NCBI GenBank assembly: GCA_027604005.1
Contig: JADGJT010000194.1
Location: 1 to 41,987, forward strand
Source: Dinochytrium kinnereticum
Taxonomy: Eukaryota > Chytridiomycota > Chytridiomycetes > Chytridiales > Chytridiaceae
DNA length: 41,987 bases
Direction: 5' to 3'
The notes beneath the pieces were generated by a model that was not told the origin of the DNA, made no database searches, and worked only from the letters and a program-made list of their open reading frames with translations. Position numbers and translations under genes: made by a program. Positions 10,012 through 21,099 of the stretch are shown piece after piece (positions within the stretch are counted from its first letter, which is position 1; the number at the start of each line of letters is the position of its first letter).

Positions 10012-10955
10012 GATGCATCAAAAAGATCGTGATGTTTGACGACTCGGCCAGTGACTCTGGCAGGGCCTTTAACCTCACTAAGAACAACGGCCCTTCGATC
10101 CCTTCAAATGCTTACTTTCAAGGGCGATATTCTGATGGATTCACCTGGGTGGAGGTTCTTACCCAGAAAACCAAGGTCGCTCTCGATAACTATGCGTGTG
10201 GAGGAGCCACTACCTCAGACAAGTTCCTTCCCAGCTCCCTTGGCGGCAAGTTCAATCAGGTAAAGGACATGATTCTCTCTCGATGGTACTTCATTGATCG
10301 AATTCCTTAAACATGTAAACCCATTGCCGTCTCCCATTTTCTCGTTCAACAGCCCTTGAGAAGCGATGGCACCGTCCAAATCGTCCCAGGAATCGACACT
10401 CAAGTCGCCGAGTATCTCGCCAAGCCCGAGACCATGAACAAGGACAGCATCCTTTACGTAATCTGGGGTGGAGCCAATGACAACTTAAATGACCAACTCC
10501 TTGGTCTCAACCGCACGGGAGCATTTTATGCCAAAGCCCAGTACGAGTACTGGATTTCCCTCGCTAAAGCTGGCGCCAAGAACATCATGATCGTCGTCCC
10601 TCCCCCCAACAACGCTTTCGCCATCTCCTACGGTCTGGAGCTTCACCTTCAGGCCGCCACGTTTCAGATCAAGAACCTGAACGTCAAGGTTGGGCTTCTT
10701 GAGCTCCCGCTTACGTTCTTAAAGGTTACTGTCGCGCTCGCTCTCTATGGATTCAAATACGGCACTTCTGAGAGGTGGTGCGTAGACTGCTACTCTGGTT
10801 TGAAGCCTCAGGGGAATGCTAAAGTCTGCCCTGATCCTCAGTCCTACATTCTTTGGGATGGCACTCATCCCAGCGCGGCCACCCATCGCATAATTGCTAA
10901 AGATGCTGAGGACTTCATCGATGCGAGGTGGGGTTTCTCTCAAGTAGTTGAATGA
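10012..10955 (+). CDS. SGNH/GDSL esterase, 5' end unresolved
   Basis: Serine esterase/lipase of the GDSL (SGNH) fold, related to thermolabile-haemolysin-type and plant GDSL esterases. The exon from 10012 reads CIKKIVMFDDSASDSG, which is block I with the nucleophile serine. It ends at 10259, and a 93-nt intron (gtaaag...cag) leads to exon 10353-10955. Block III is GGAND (oxyanion Gly and Asn), and block V is WDGTHPS with the catalytic Asp-x-x-His. About 282 residues are visible. Block I has Asp where the family usually has the Gly of FGDS, but the serine is kept. The strand KKIV before block I belongs to the fold, so starting at the internal ATG (10032) is unlikely; an upstream exon ending at 9937 in the right phase lacks an ATG. 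Whether it is secreted cannot be judged. Confidence 0.8.
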
Positions 10956-11634
10956 AGCTTGCCTTCGTTGCCACTTTCATTCCATCCCTTCACCTCATTT
11001 TCCTTTATTAATAAAATCTATATGAAGTGCATTGATAAAGGGACTTTATTTATATCCCGCTGGCTCCCCAGCCAAGGTGTGTACTGATTAAGAAAGGGAT
11101 CTAGTAATAATAGGATACTCTGCCGTGTTATCCCATGCATCCACTCGCCTCCGAATATCTGTTCCAACACGGCGGGCCTATATCCCACCTGTTATAGCCA
11201 TTGCGGCTCGTTGAAGATACTCTTTTCAGATCATCACCGCATGGTTTTGGGATGAGGAAATGCTACATTATTGCTGGTGAAAGAAAACGCGAACCTAAAA
11301 CATGCGACTGTTACATATTACGGTCGTGATATAAAAACGGCATGCTGGCCTTTCTGACTTTCACCACTCTCGCAGGTAAATTCGTGTCAGCCTCCCATTA
11401 GATAGTTACCGTCCCTCACCTTGAAAAGGCGACTCTGGTGGTGCCAGCTTGCTTTCACAATATACCATTCAATATTTAATACTAATACTCGATATGTATG
11501 CTATTTCTAAACGATAAATGATTATCAATACACAAGCAAACAAGCAAGAGCTCATCCAATATAATAATAAAAGTAATAAAAATAATAATGATAATAAATT
11601 AAAGTGTGAAAAAGGAGAGAAAAAAGGCAGCCCA
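10956..11634. other. Convergent intergenic region between the esterase and ATG9
   Basis: AT-rich spacer holding the 3' ends of both converging genes. I see no gene. Near its right end is an AAT/ATA-rich simple-sequence tract at about 11560-11602. Confidence 0.55.
11560..11602. repeat. Imperfect AAT microsatellite
   Basis: The plus strand reads as an interrupted (AAT)n tract, with AATAATAATAA followed by AGTAATAAAAATAATAATGATAA-type variation. It lies about 30 bp beyond the ATG9 stop codon, in its probable 3' UTR. Confidence 0.75.
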
Positions 11635-14469
11635 TCACGTCACGCGGGAGAAACCCCTGCTGTTTGTCTCGTATATTGCATCTAAGAGTCCAAAGAGCCC
11701 TAGAGGTCGATCTTCCGCCTCCATATCAGAGCCGATCATCATGGACTCCGACAAAGGCCTTAAAACGTTCTCAGACTGTTGTCCAGACTTGACAGTTCGC
11801 TAACGACAATGCGGATTAAAGAAAAACACACGTTTAGTCAACCACAAAAAGAAAAAGTGAGAAAGAAAAAGGATAAGAAAAACAACTCTCAACGAAAGCC
11901 ATACTCACCCGCTGCGGCCGCAAAAGCGTCGAAGTCATGTAATCCGCAGTGGATGCTTCTCCCCTACTCATAAAGTTCCTTTGCGCTCTCGACAGATTCT
12001 GAACATACAAGCTGCCCTCATTATCTGGCTCCCAATCCGGGTTGTTCGCTTTAAAGAACAAGAATGACTGTTCCATCTTCCCCTCTTTTGATAAATGCCT
12101 TGGACTAGATCCCTCGATAGGGGCGCCATATCTGGGATTCCCGTGAGCGCGAAAGTTGAAGACTGCAAAGCTGCAAACATATCCCAAAGAATCAACATAA
12201 ACCGTGAATTCTCGGAAGAAGTCAATAATGTCTCCACTACATTTTGGGAGGGAGTGATAGAGGAGAAGGGGTGCTAGACCAACACTAAGGATTTCTTGCA
12301 GGAAAAGAACGACTTTGTTGTCAAATAACGCAGCAAACTCAGTTTTAACCTGAAAATTTTTAACATGCGCCTCATTGAATGATGAAAAACCTCTTCACTA
12401 TGTAACTTCCTCTCCACGAATCCGGGAGGTAATGTGTATCTTCAGCAACCTCACGCAATGCTCTTTCCGGCTCAAAAACCTGATTCTCTTCCGGGATCAT
12501 TGCTCGAGCAGCGGTAGCAAGGCCGCCGAAAACACCAATGTAGAAGAAAACTGATCGTTGGGGAGTGATTACAAATTCGAGAAATTGCTTATCGGCAAGC
12601 GTCAAAACAGCAAGAGCTGCGGCAAAAGACCCCGCCACAAACGAGACAAATCTTTTAAAAACTATTCAAGATCCGATATTGAAAGGTGATCGATTACCTT
12701 GCAATAATTACGTTTTTTTCCTTTGGAAACTGCTCCATGTACTTTGTGGCCTTTCCGTAGCTTTTATTGAGCCGTTCTTGATAGAGATGAGGAAGCTCGT
12801 TGAATTCTCGAAACTTCCACCATGCGAATGGCGAGTACTGCCTTGCCCCTATTTGCGATGGGTTTTTTGTGTATTCCTGAACATTATGAATACAAATAAG
12901 GTAAAATAATGAGTGTATCAAACCTCGGCATATCGGAAAAAAAAGAAGAGGATCATAAGGACAATAAGAAAAGGCGCAAATAGGAGATTGAGAAATGCCA
13001 TCATTGCAAAGCGTTTTTGCAGGCTAAAAACATGTAAATAGTTATATCATTCTGATAATCTACCCTGCAACTAATCTCACACTAATGGCAAAAGTGAGCA
13101 GTTATATAAAATTAAATACAAGAACCACGCACCGATGGTTATTTTTAAGAAATCGCCTCCGCACTTCACCCTTCTCATCAAAAACATACGATAGAATGCA
13201 GAATGACAAATTCCATTCCATGATCTTTGTAAGGATCTGTCGCTTCCCAAGGTAAGGAAGACTCAAATCAAGGATGTCCTTATTAAAGATGGCAATCATA
13301 TAATTTTCCCTCCGCATAATCCGGTTGGCGATATTATGAGCGTCTAGCTTCTCCAAACCAGCTTGTCCGTGCGAATTAGAATTCGGTATATCCTTAATCT
13401 TAGCAACCTTTAAAACAACCTCCCGCCAAGTAAGGGTATCCATCTCTGCCTAGAGCATATAGTGATGATTTTTAGCTTACATGAAGAGATAACGTGCGCA
13501 TATTACCTCAGGAATTTCGAGGATAAGCTCGTAAAACAATTTAAGTTTAAAAAGTTTAGGGGTATCGATAATCAAACGTGTAATTTGCCAAAGCCACCAA
13601 ATACTGAAGAGCAAAAGAAAGGATGCCGGTAGGCCGTGAACGCTAAGCATAAAAAATTAGATTACGCATTCACAAGCATTCAACTTTCTCACGCAATCAC
13701 CCCGAACGACATCCGCTAGAACCTTGTTTGGACCTATTAACGAATAATCCACACAAGATGACAGAAAAACTGCGAAACCAATGATAAAAGCAAGGATACT
13801 AGGATTGTTCAGTCCTTTCTCATGCCTGAAAACTTACAGTAAGTTGGTAGTCCGACTGAGCAACATGGCAGTGAATCCTTTCATGCAAAAATACTCATAA
13901 ATCTGTCCTTACTGTCACAAAGTTTGTTTGAAAGCAAAGCTAACCGTTCGCAAAAACTCATCCAAGTTATCGGCGTCTGACCACATTTTTAAAACTTCCT
14001 GCTTGATCCGCTCCTTTGCATCAACGATCGGCTCTTGATTCTCATTTGAAACATTCATCCGTCGACTTCGCCCCGAAAAGTTCATCAAAGGTCTACCCCC
14101 CACATCCTCTGTCCGTCTGCCCATGTCCATTTGAAATTTTGGAAACAAAAGGTTTCGCTGAGTCGGCGGAGGTCTAGGGGGTTGCTGATAGCGAGGTGGA
14201 CTGATCGTGGTACGTTCTTCAGGAAGTAGGGGATTCATTTCAATCATGAGGTCGTTTGGAGCTTCTTCATCATCCGAATCCTCATAGTCCTCGTTCACGT
14301 CCAGTCTCTGTGATTCAAGCTGGGAATCATCGGGAGGTATCTCGTCGTTGACATGATGTGCAAGGAAAGAATTGCCTTGATAAACTGAGGACGGTGGGCC
14401 AACCCCTAGATGCGGTGGGCTCGTGAAGGCAAAGGGAAGTGGAACCTCGTCGAACCCACCTCCACTCAT
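11635..14469 (-). CDS. ATG9: ATG9 autophagy transmembrane scramblase, 11 exons
   Basis: Atg9 is the multispanning lipid scramblase of Atg9 vesicles that seeds the phagophore. Spliced model: 14469-13945, 13902-13838, 13798-13685, 13642-13507, 13449-13133, 13081-13064, 13023-12924, 12876-12698, 12651-12399, 12349-11909 and 11799-11635, total 770 aa. Several introns are 39-50 nt and exon 6 is 18 nt. Family blocks in order: DNLDEFL, then membrane segment [18 protein letters not shown], then [50 protein letters not shown] and [12 protein letters not shown]. An acidic, proline-rich N-terminal tail precedes the first membrane segment, as usual. The exon 4 junction (donor gttgaa) and exon 6 were chosen because they restore family spacing. 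The end of exon 9 is doubtful: a one-base shift at 12391-12410 would give the more conserved LHSEE-V reading. The start is the first ATG; a TTG two codons earlier is ignored. The gene is divergent with COQ3, 81 bp away. Confidence 0.92.
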
Positions 14470-14550
14470 TTGCAATAATATTGAAAGTCACTTTAATTCA
14501 CTTTCTGGACAACTCCGATTTTCTAGTGTGCCACTTGTGCTGGAAAAACG
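14470..14550. promoter_or_regulatory. 81-bp divergent promoter region ATG9/COQ3
   Basis: Only 81 bases separate the ATG of ATG9 (14469, minus) from the ATG of COQ3 (14551, plus). Both 5' UTRs and at least part of both core promoters must lie here or inside the neighbouring coding sequences. I see no clear TATA box; the stretch TTGCAATAATATTGAAAG at its left is AT-rich. Confidence 0.6.
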
Positions 14551-15522
14551 ATGAGCATGCCATTCCTCAGGCCATCCATACGTGCGGCGAGGGTGCTCAC
14601 AGGGTGCATCGCACCTGCAATCGCATCAGGGATGGCTCGCAATTTCTCTGGGGCGGTTTCCTCCATTGACCCAGCAGAGGTGGAGAAGTTTGGAAGGGCG
14701 GCCGCGGAATGGTGGGATCCTAAGGGGCAGTTTGAAATGCTGCACAGAATGAATCCTGTCCGCGTGCGATACATCAAGGACAAGGTCGATCAGTTTTTGG
14801 GAAAAGATAAGGCACGCAGCCTTCATAAGCCCTTCACGGGCTTGAAAATGCTGGATGTGGGATGTGGTGGTGGGCTTCTCTCCGAGGTAACCCCAAACCA
14901 TCTGGAATATTCAATCGGCTTAACAATGCTTCCGTAGTCTTTATCGAGGCTTGGCGGGGAAGTTACCGGGCTCGATGCAGCCCCGGAAAATGTCAAGATG
15001 GCAGCATTCCATGCTCAAGCGGATCCTCTTCTTGTATCCCCTAACTATCGAGCCGTGACCGCTGAAGAGCTTCTGGAGGAAACAGGTGGCTCTTGCTTCG
15101 ACGTCGTTTGCAGTCTGGAGGTAATTGAGCATGTAAACGACCCGAAGAGCTTCGTCAACACTCTCAGTCTCCTGGTTAAGGTTCGTATATTTCGATTCGA
15201 ATACCACCTTGACTTAATGTTCAGACAGCCAGATGGCCTTTTATTCCTCTCTACAATAAATAGAACAGCTGCTTCGCAATTCTTCACAGTCTTTATGGCG
15301 GAAGATGTTCTCAAATGGGTTCCTCCTGGAACCCATGAGCACGGAAAGTATGTCACTCCGGAGGAACTCACGAGTTACGCTGCTGTAGCGAATGCATCCG
15401 TTCTTGATATGAGCGGAATGGCCTACAATCCGCTCGGAAACCGATGGCATCTTATCGCAAGCTCTAGCCCAGCTGCTCTCCTGATGAATTACCTGGCTTG
15501 CCTTAAGAGGAACGACCTATGA
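14551..15522 (+). CDS. COQ3: COQ3 ubiquinone-biosynthesis O-methyltransferase, three exons
   Basis: SAM-dependent methyltransferase that carries out both O-methylations in coenzyme Q synthesis, on the matrix face of the mitochondrial inner membrane. Model: 14551-14886, 14938-15180 and 15229-15522, total 290 aa, all junctions in phase 0. Introns are 51 and 48 nt. The N terminus (MSMPFLRPSIRAARVL...ARNFSG) is basic, hydroxylated and free of acids, a typical matrix-targeting peptide. SAM-binding motif I is MLDVGCGGG (residues 101-109), followed by the acidic-end strand VTGLDAAPENV. Further motifs are FDVVCSLEVIEHV and PDGLLFLSTINRT, the last a COQ3/UbiG hallmark. ATG14551 is used because it puts the targeting peptide directly before the conserved EVEKFGRAAAEWWDP block. 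Confidence 0.95.
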
Positions 15523-16025
15523 TTGTAGGTTTCACATCAGTCAAGCATCAATCGCACTCGACTACAATCGCAAGTTTGGGTTTACATTAGATTAATCAGT
15601 CTTCAAGGTTTATCGATTTTTAAGGTCGATATGCCCATTTCCTTGCGGCAGGAATTTTAACGCATTTCCATCTGCATGGAGAAAAATCAAAATGGTGATG
15701 CCTTCATTGCCCTTTTATTGCCTTAAGGATGGCTTAGTGTGGTCACGCTTTGATTACTAGGCCTATCTTGCTTATTTCGTTGTACATACTGAAGGGCGAT
15801 CGGGACTTCACAGTGTCTAATAAATAGACATGCTTTCTGACCTAAGCTGAAGTGGTTCATGATTCCTGTTAAAGATATTATGAAGCCTCAATATGGCCAT
15901 GAATTAGAATGAAAGTGATCGTTGAGGGCACATAGTTTATTGTTCTACGATTCTTCGCTTCCTTGTTCTTTTTTTATTATACAATGCTTTAGACTCCACA
16001 TTACTACTAGTCGGTACGACGTTTT
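15523..16025. other. Convergent intergenic region between COQ3 and the TTC12-like gene
   Basis: Holds the 3' ends of two converging genes. It is AT-rich with no supported reading frame or RNA gene. Confidence 0.55.
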
Positions 16026-18989
16026 TTATCCCACGATCTTGCTCCCAAGAGAATACAACAACTCGAACCCCTTAAGAGTACGTAGTCTGTCTCTTGCAGG
16101 GCCTTAAGCAAAATATGAGACCATTGCTTCAACACGAAACGGCTTACCGTATTGGCTAATCCTCGCACATGCGATTGACAAGTTCTTCTGAAGATCCTTG
16201 TCTCCTCCTGCCCTTTCCAACCTAAGCATCGCCACAAGCGAGTCTAAGACTCCTAATTCGAAGAGTGATTTCGCATTATCAACTAAAATAGAGGTTAGTA
16301 TCTGAGATTAAGAACGGAGATAGGGTTACGATTTTTAGCACAGGCGCCGATGCAAAGCGCCATATTTCCACCAATAACGGTCGTAACCTCGCTTGAGCCT
16401 CCTTTGCGCCTTCGCAAGGCCTCGTTTAATACTTGCGCAAAGCTAGAGAAACCACTTTCCCCTCTAACCCACCAGTCAGCATGAGAGTCATCGTCCTCCA
16501 TCCAAACGACCAAAAGTTTCGTCGCAGCGCGACACATGACATTGATTTCGTTTGATTCCTTCTCATATACGAACTTTTCGAAAATCAGGTTGAAGATCTC
16601 CGGCAAGAAGATATCACCCCATTTGTCTACTAACTCATCGAAAACCTCGCTCCGATGCTCCTTTAGCAAACAAGAGCAAGACAGTAACAACCACTTTAGG
16701 TGCTCTGTAGACATCTCGATCTCTGGGTCGACATTTCTGATATCTAAGAGGCCTTGAAAGAGTAGTTTGATAACTCGACAATCCATCTGAGCTTCAACCT
16801 CTGAAATGTTCAAATCTGGGAGAAGTCTGTAGAGAATATAATAGAGAGATGCCTTAAGCCCGTGGATCTGGTCTCGATACCTGCTCGAATTTTGCCGTGA
16901 TGCTTTTCCTTTGATATTGTTTCTAACGACGCCAACGACCTCACACCCAGTCGTCAATATCTCTTCCGGAGAAACAGAAACCTTAGAGTACTTCCTGGCA
17001 TGAAGAATCTCATCTAAGGTTATGCAGGCGAGCTGTCCCAAAGTCTCACATCCGAGATTCAACCCGAACACCTCTAGATCGTAGGTGTATCCGATAAAAC
17101 TTTCTGCTAGGCGCAAGAAAGACGGCACGGAAATACCCCAATCGTTGAACGCCGCTTTAGGTCCAATGGGGGAATGGCGCATCAATGAGAGAGTGAAGGT
17201 AAGGCTGTAAACTGCGATGGTGATGCGATCTCTATGATTTCGGCTTCCCACTTCCTGAAGCTCTGAAACGATCTCGATCATAATTGCCTTCCAGATTTTG
17301 GCTCCATCTGGGGATTGAATAAATGGTGATTTCGTGATGTAGTCTAGAAAGTATGTATCCAGGGAGCATACTGCTAGCAGACGAACGATCATCTTTAGGA
17401 CTTGCTTTTTTGAATTCCTGGGGGTGTCAAGAAAAGCATTCAAGATCGGGTAGATTCGGCATGTGACCTGACGTGTGTTTGGTGAGGTCGAGTACCTTGG
17501 ATTCCATCCATTCGTCACGGCAGAGTTGATAATGGGAAGAATAAATGGCAATGTCGAGAAGTGAAGGACATCTCCATCCAATAGAGACTCAAATCCATTA
17601 CAAAGACGAAAGCTAACAGCGCTTTGCTTATCCGATATCGTCGAGGCAATAGATGCTGAAATGAGGCCGGCTGTAGACCTTCCCCCATCTAATCGATCAT
17701 CTTTTCCACGCTCCTTACTTATAGCCGTGGAAAAGGATTGGAGTGAATTTTTCATATGGATTAGTTCCCTCCTATATGACGTCAACGATATCTTTGTCTC
17801 CTCTTCAGCATCATAGCGCTCTTTTTCGACAGTCTCAAGAGTCTTTAGAGTTTCGTTAGCAGTTATAAGCTGGGAGCGGAGGCTCTGCTTGCTCTCGAAT
17901 TTGGAAAGGAGGTCGTTCAGGCTTGATTCGGCTTCTGCAAGGAGATCCAGTTGTCTCTCAATGGATATCTTCCGAGACATAGATTTGACGTAGGTTTCGA
18001 AATGTTTTACTTATTAAGGTACACTCTAAGGTAAGTATTTTGATACATGCAAAGCTATTTTCTTACCAGCACCTCCTTCCTTTTCCAGTCTTTTCAAAAC
18101 ATCAATGGCAGCGATGCAATCCTCCCTGGCTTCACTCCAAAGATCCATCTTTGTTCTCACGAGTGCACGGTTGTTATAAACAGCTGCATCGGGCAAAATG
18201 GCATCAGGATTAGGACCAATCTTATCGAGGAAAGCAAATGGGTCGGATTCCCTCGGCGCCGTCCGAGCCTTAAACTCAATGATCATCTCCTTGGTTGGTT
18301 TCAAGCAGATATTAATGGACTGGGTATACGCTTCCGCAGCGGCTCTGTGATCCCCCTTTCGAAAGGCTTCGTTTCCAGCCGCTTTATGTTCTTCAGAGAG
18401 GATACGAAGAATTTCGGAATTGGAGAGGGGTTTCGGTTTCGTAGAGAGGGGATACTTCTTCTTCTTCGCGGCATCATGGGAGGGCTTTTCATCTTTAGGT
18501 TCTGGCTTTGGTTGCTCCACTGGCGTTTCCTCGTCCTCATCCTTCAGGTTGTCGAATCGAGAGTAATCCAGGTAGTTCTTTGCCTTGTCACCCGATTTGT
18601 TTTTGCTTTCATCATCTATCGATACTTCCTGAGTCATTGTCTTCAGATTGGATTCGGTTTGAGGTTCAGCAGCTTTCGGGACTACGGTTATGGAGGAGTC
18701 GGATGAAGCCTTTTGGAGGTTTGGCAATGTGATGGGCAGCGGAGATGGGTGGCCCAACAGTTGCTTTGCATCTGACTTCTTGATTAACAGTTCCGAGGCC
18801 TCTTGCTCCTTCAGGCTCTCGGGAATCTTTCCCTCCATAATGTCTTTCATCTCGCTCGCTGCACAAGTTTGTTAGCAGGATGAGAGCAATGCATGCCTTT
18901 CGCATCAATCTAAAGAATAAAACCCTACAGTATTTCTCAACAAAGTCCTCGAACTCGTCGAGCTCTTCGGTGAGGTGTGATAAATCCAT
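16026..18989 (-). CDS. TTC12-like TPR and armadillo-type protein, about five exons
   Basis: TTC12 is a cytoplasmic factor for assembly of axonemal dynein arms. Exons: 18989-18929, 18858-18067, a large exon from near 18000 to 16330, 16282-16148 and 16102-16026. The N-terminal part has an acidic stretch (KDEDEETPVEQ), then the TPR region: HKAAGNEAFRKGDHRAAAEAY, followed by AAVYNNRALVRTKMDLWSEA. The C-terminal ~600 residues are helical ARM/HEAT-like, with FRLCNGFESLL resembling the TTC12 segment after its TPRs. The last exon gives RDRLRTLKGFELLYSL, the ARM-family end. The junction between the TPR part (donor at 18066) and the large exon is unresolved. Its frame has a stop at 18010 and no perfect acceptor; cttgcag near 17940 would join in phase. 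The two parts could instead be separate genes, the second starting at ATG 17980, but their order matches TTC12. Confidence 0.72.
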
Positions 18990-19372
18990 GTCGTGTGGCG
19001 GTTTCGTACTTCGCCTTTAGCTTGACTCCGCTGAAATGCAACTAGAGGGTTTGTTTTGGTTGATTTTCGTCGATTTTGGTGGAATTGTCAGGAATAATCA
19101 TGTCCCTCTCCAATGTGATTTTGTGATGGCCATTGGAAGCAAGAAATACTTACTGTCATGACGTCCTATTGGACTAAGATAGGCGTAATAATAATAATAT
19201 AATCCTTAAAACAGAAACAAAGCTTCAACAGAATAAATATCTTTCATAAAAGTGCTGGAGTATTCGACATAGGGAGTAAACCACTAGATCCACACAAATA
19301 TCCCAGTCTTCTTCCATGAGGGGCCACAGAAACAACGGTGGTTAATATGAGGTCGTACTTTGGGAGTCAACA
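18990..19372. other. Promoter of the TTC12-like gene and 3' flank of the P450
   Basis: No gene is seen. The right-hand gene starts at 18989 (minus), so its promoter lies here. The P450 stop codon is at 19373, so its 3' UTR also lies in this stretch. Confidence 0.55.
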
Positions 19373-21099
19373 TCATTTGCGACGAAGGCGTAGATGAGGA
19401 TTAGCGATCCACAACGGAATCTTGTGGAACTCAGTAGGCTTGGATCCCTTTGTCAATTCAAAGTTTCGGAGAAGTTCCAAAGTGAAGACCTTCATCTGTC
19501 GACGAAGAAGAAAAAAAAAAGTTGTGTTAAAATTGATACAAAAATAGCATGAAAAATGAAAGAATATTTACTTCTACTTTAGCAAGCTGGAATCCAAGGC
19601 ACATTCTCGGACCAACAGAGAAAGGAGTATACTCCATAGGGAACTTCTTGTCAACCTCATCCAGAAGGAACCTAGACAGCTTGAATTTCTTCGGATCAGG
19701 GAAAAACTCAGGGTTCTGATGGTTAGCGATGAAGTTGACTTGAATCGTGGTGCCAGCCCTAAGAACACGTCCATCGTCCATGGTGGCATCTTCTCCAGCT
19801 TTTTTGAAGACAGATGGGATTGGGGCATAAAGGCGCAGTGACTCTTTTACAAAAGCGTCCAGAACGGGGAGTGCGAGGAGGGTTGATTCATCAACGAATT
19901 CGGGGAGGCCGCTGACCTCAGCTTGGAGAAGCTTAAGATCTTCTTCGGAAATCTCGTTCATGAGGATGTGAAAAATGGAGGCGATTGATCCGGCGGTTCT
20001 GAAAGGTCAAGTTCAGTGAATGGTACAATCAAAAGAGTGCTGTTAGAAACGTACGTGTCAAATCCAGCGAATGAGAAATTGATAAAGTTGTCTCCAATAT
20101 CGGCGTTCGAAAGCATGTTGCCTTCCTCGTCCTTTGCCTCCAGAAGAATCCCAATGGAGTCTTGGAAAATCTCGCCCTCCTCCATTCGTGCTCGCCTTTC
20201 ATCTACTATCTTGGAGATGGACTCAAGAATTCTCTTTCGGGCAGCTACACCTTTGACGAAAGGCGAGATTGACGGAAGCCAGGATGGAATGAAAAGATCA
20301 CCAAGACCATCAGACCAAGCCAAAAAGTCATGTCGAAGCGAGATAAGTATCTCCTCATGCTTGGGGTCGGCACAGGCGAGAAAGGAGCAGATGGCATCGT
20401 AGGTGAAGATCTTGGCTGTGGCTAGAGGTTGAATATCCTTTTTGCCTTGCTCGGAAGCAATAGCAAGCTCATTGATGACCTTGGCGCTATTCTTTACTAG
20501 AGTCGGATAGAAGTACGAAATAACACTAGGGCAAAAAAGTTTCAAATCAGAAAAAGAGGATTCTAAATCCATTGGCAACATCAAATGTATCATACCTCCT
20601 GGCCAATCCCTTTGAAAGAAGAGTACGCATCTGCCGATGATCCGCTTTGTCCTTGAAAGCGACAGCGCTGTCCCCCAAAAGTACCCTCCATCGTTGAGGC
20701 CAGCCGTAGGTAATGTATTTACCCTCCCCTTTCAAAAGAATCCACTTCGTGTTTTCACCACTGGAAGACGAAAACGGAGTCAATCAAAATGCATTTAGTA
20801 CACAGTATCAATAGAGAGATTAAACGGATATTGGCTCACCCCATGAGCATCAATATGGATAGTCCAAAGGCCTTGAGCCAAAAGGCGTTACCCAGCTTCT
20901 CCCTTGCCTCACCGATCAGCTGGAATGAATTCGTTGCCAGCAATGTAGCCATGTTGCCGATGATGGGGAGGGCCCCTGGGAAGGTCGGAAAGTCGCTAGG
21001 AATCTGTTTCTTTGCCATAGTCGACCATATGATCATGCCTGCAGTGACGGCGGCACCAGCTGTGACAGCAGCGATGGCGGTGGGTGAGAGTGAGGCCAT
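19373..21099 (-). CDS. Cytochrome P450, first of a tandem pair, five exons
   Basis: Haem-thiolate monooxygenase, membrane-anchored in the ER. Model: 21099-20840, 20760-20596, 20525-20055, 19998-19572 and 19495-19373, total 481 aa. A hydrophobic anchor (residues 7-26) is followed by a Pro-rich hinge and LPIIGNM. The I-helix oxygen-binding motif AGFDTT spans the exon 3/4 junction (Asp298, Thr299). The K-helix ExxR is in KESLRLYAPIP, and the meander has FKLSRFL. The haem-binding loop FSVGPRMCLG places the axial cysteine at about Cys432. Patterns such as the EHR/DHRQMRTLLSKGL helix and the ERRARMEEG linker remind me of the CYP26/CYP120-like group, but I cannot assign a CYP family or substrate. 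It shares every intron position and phase with the neighbour at 21910-23655. Confidence 0.94.
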
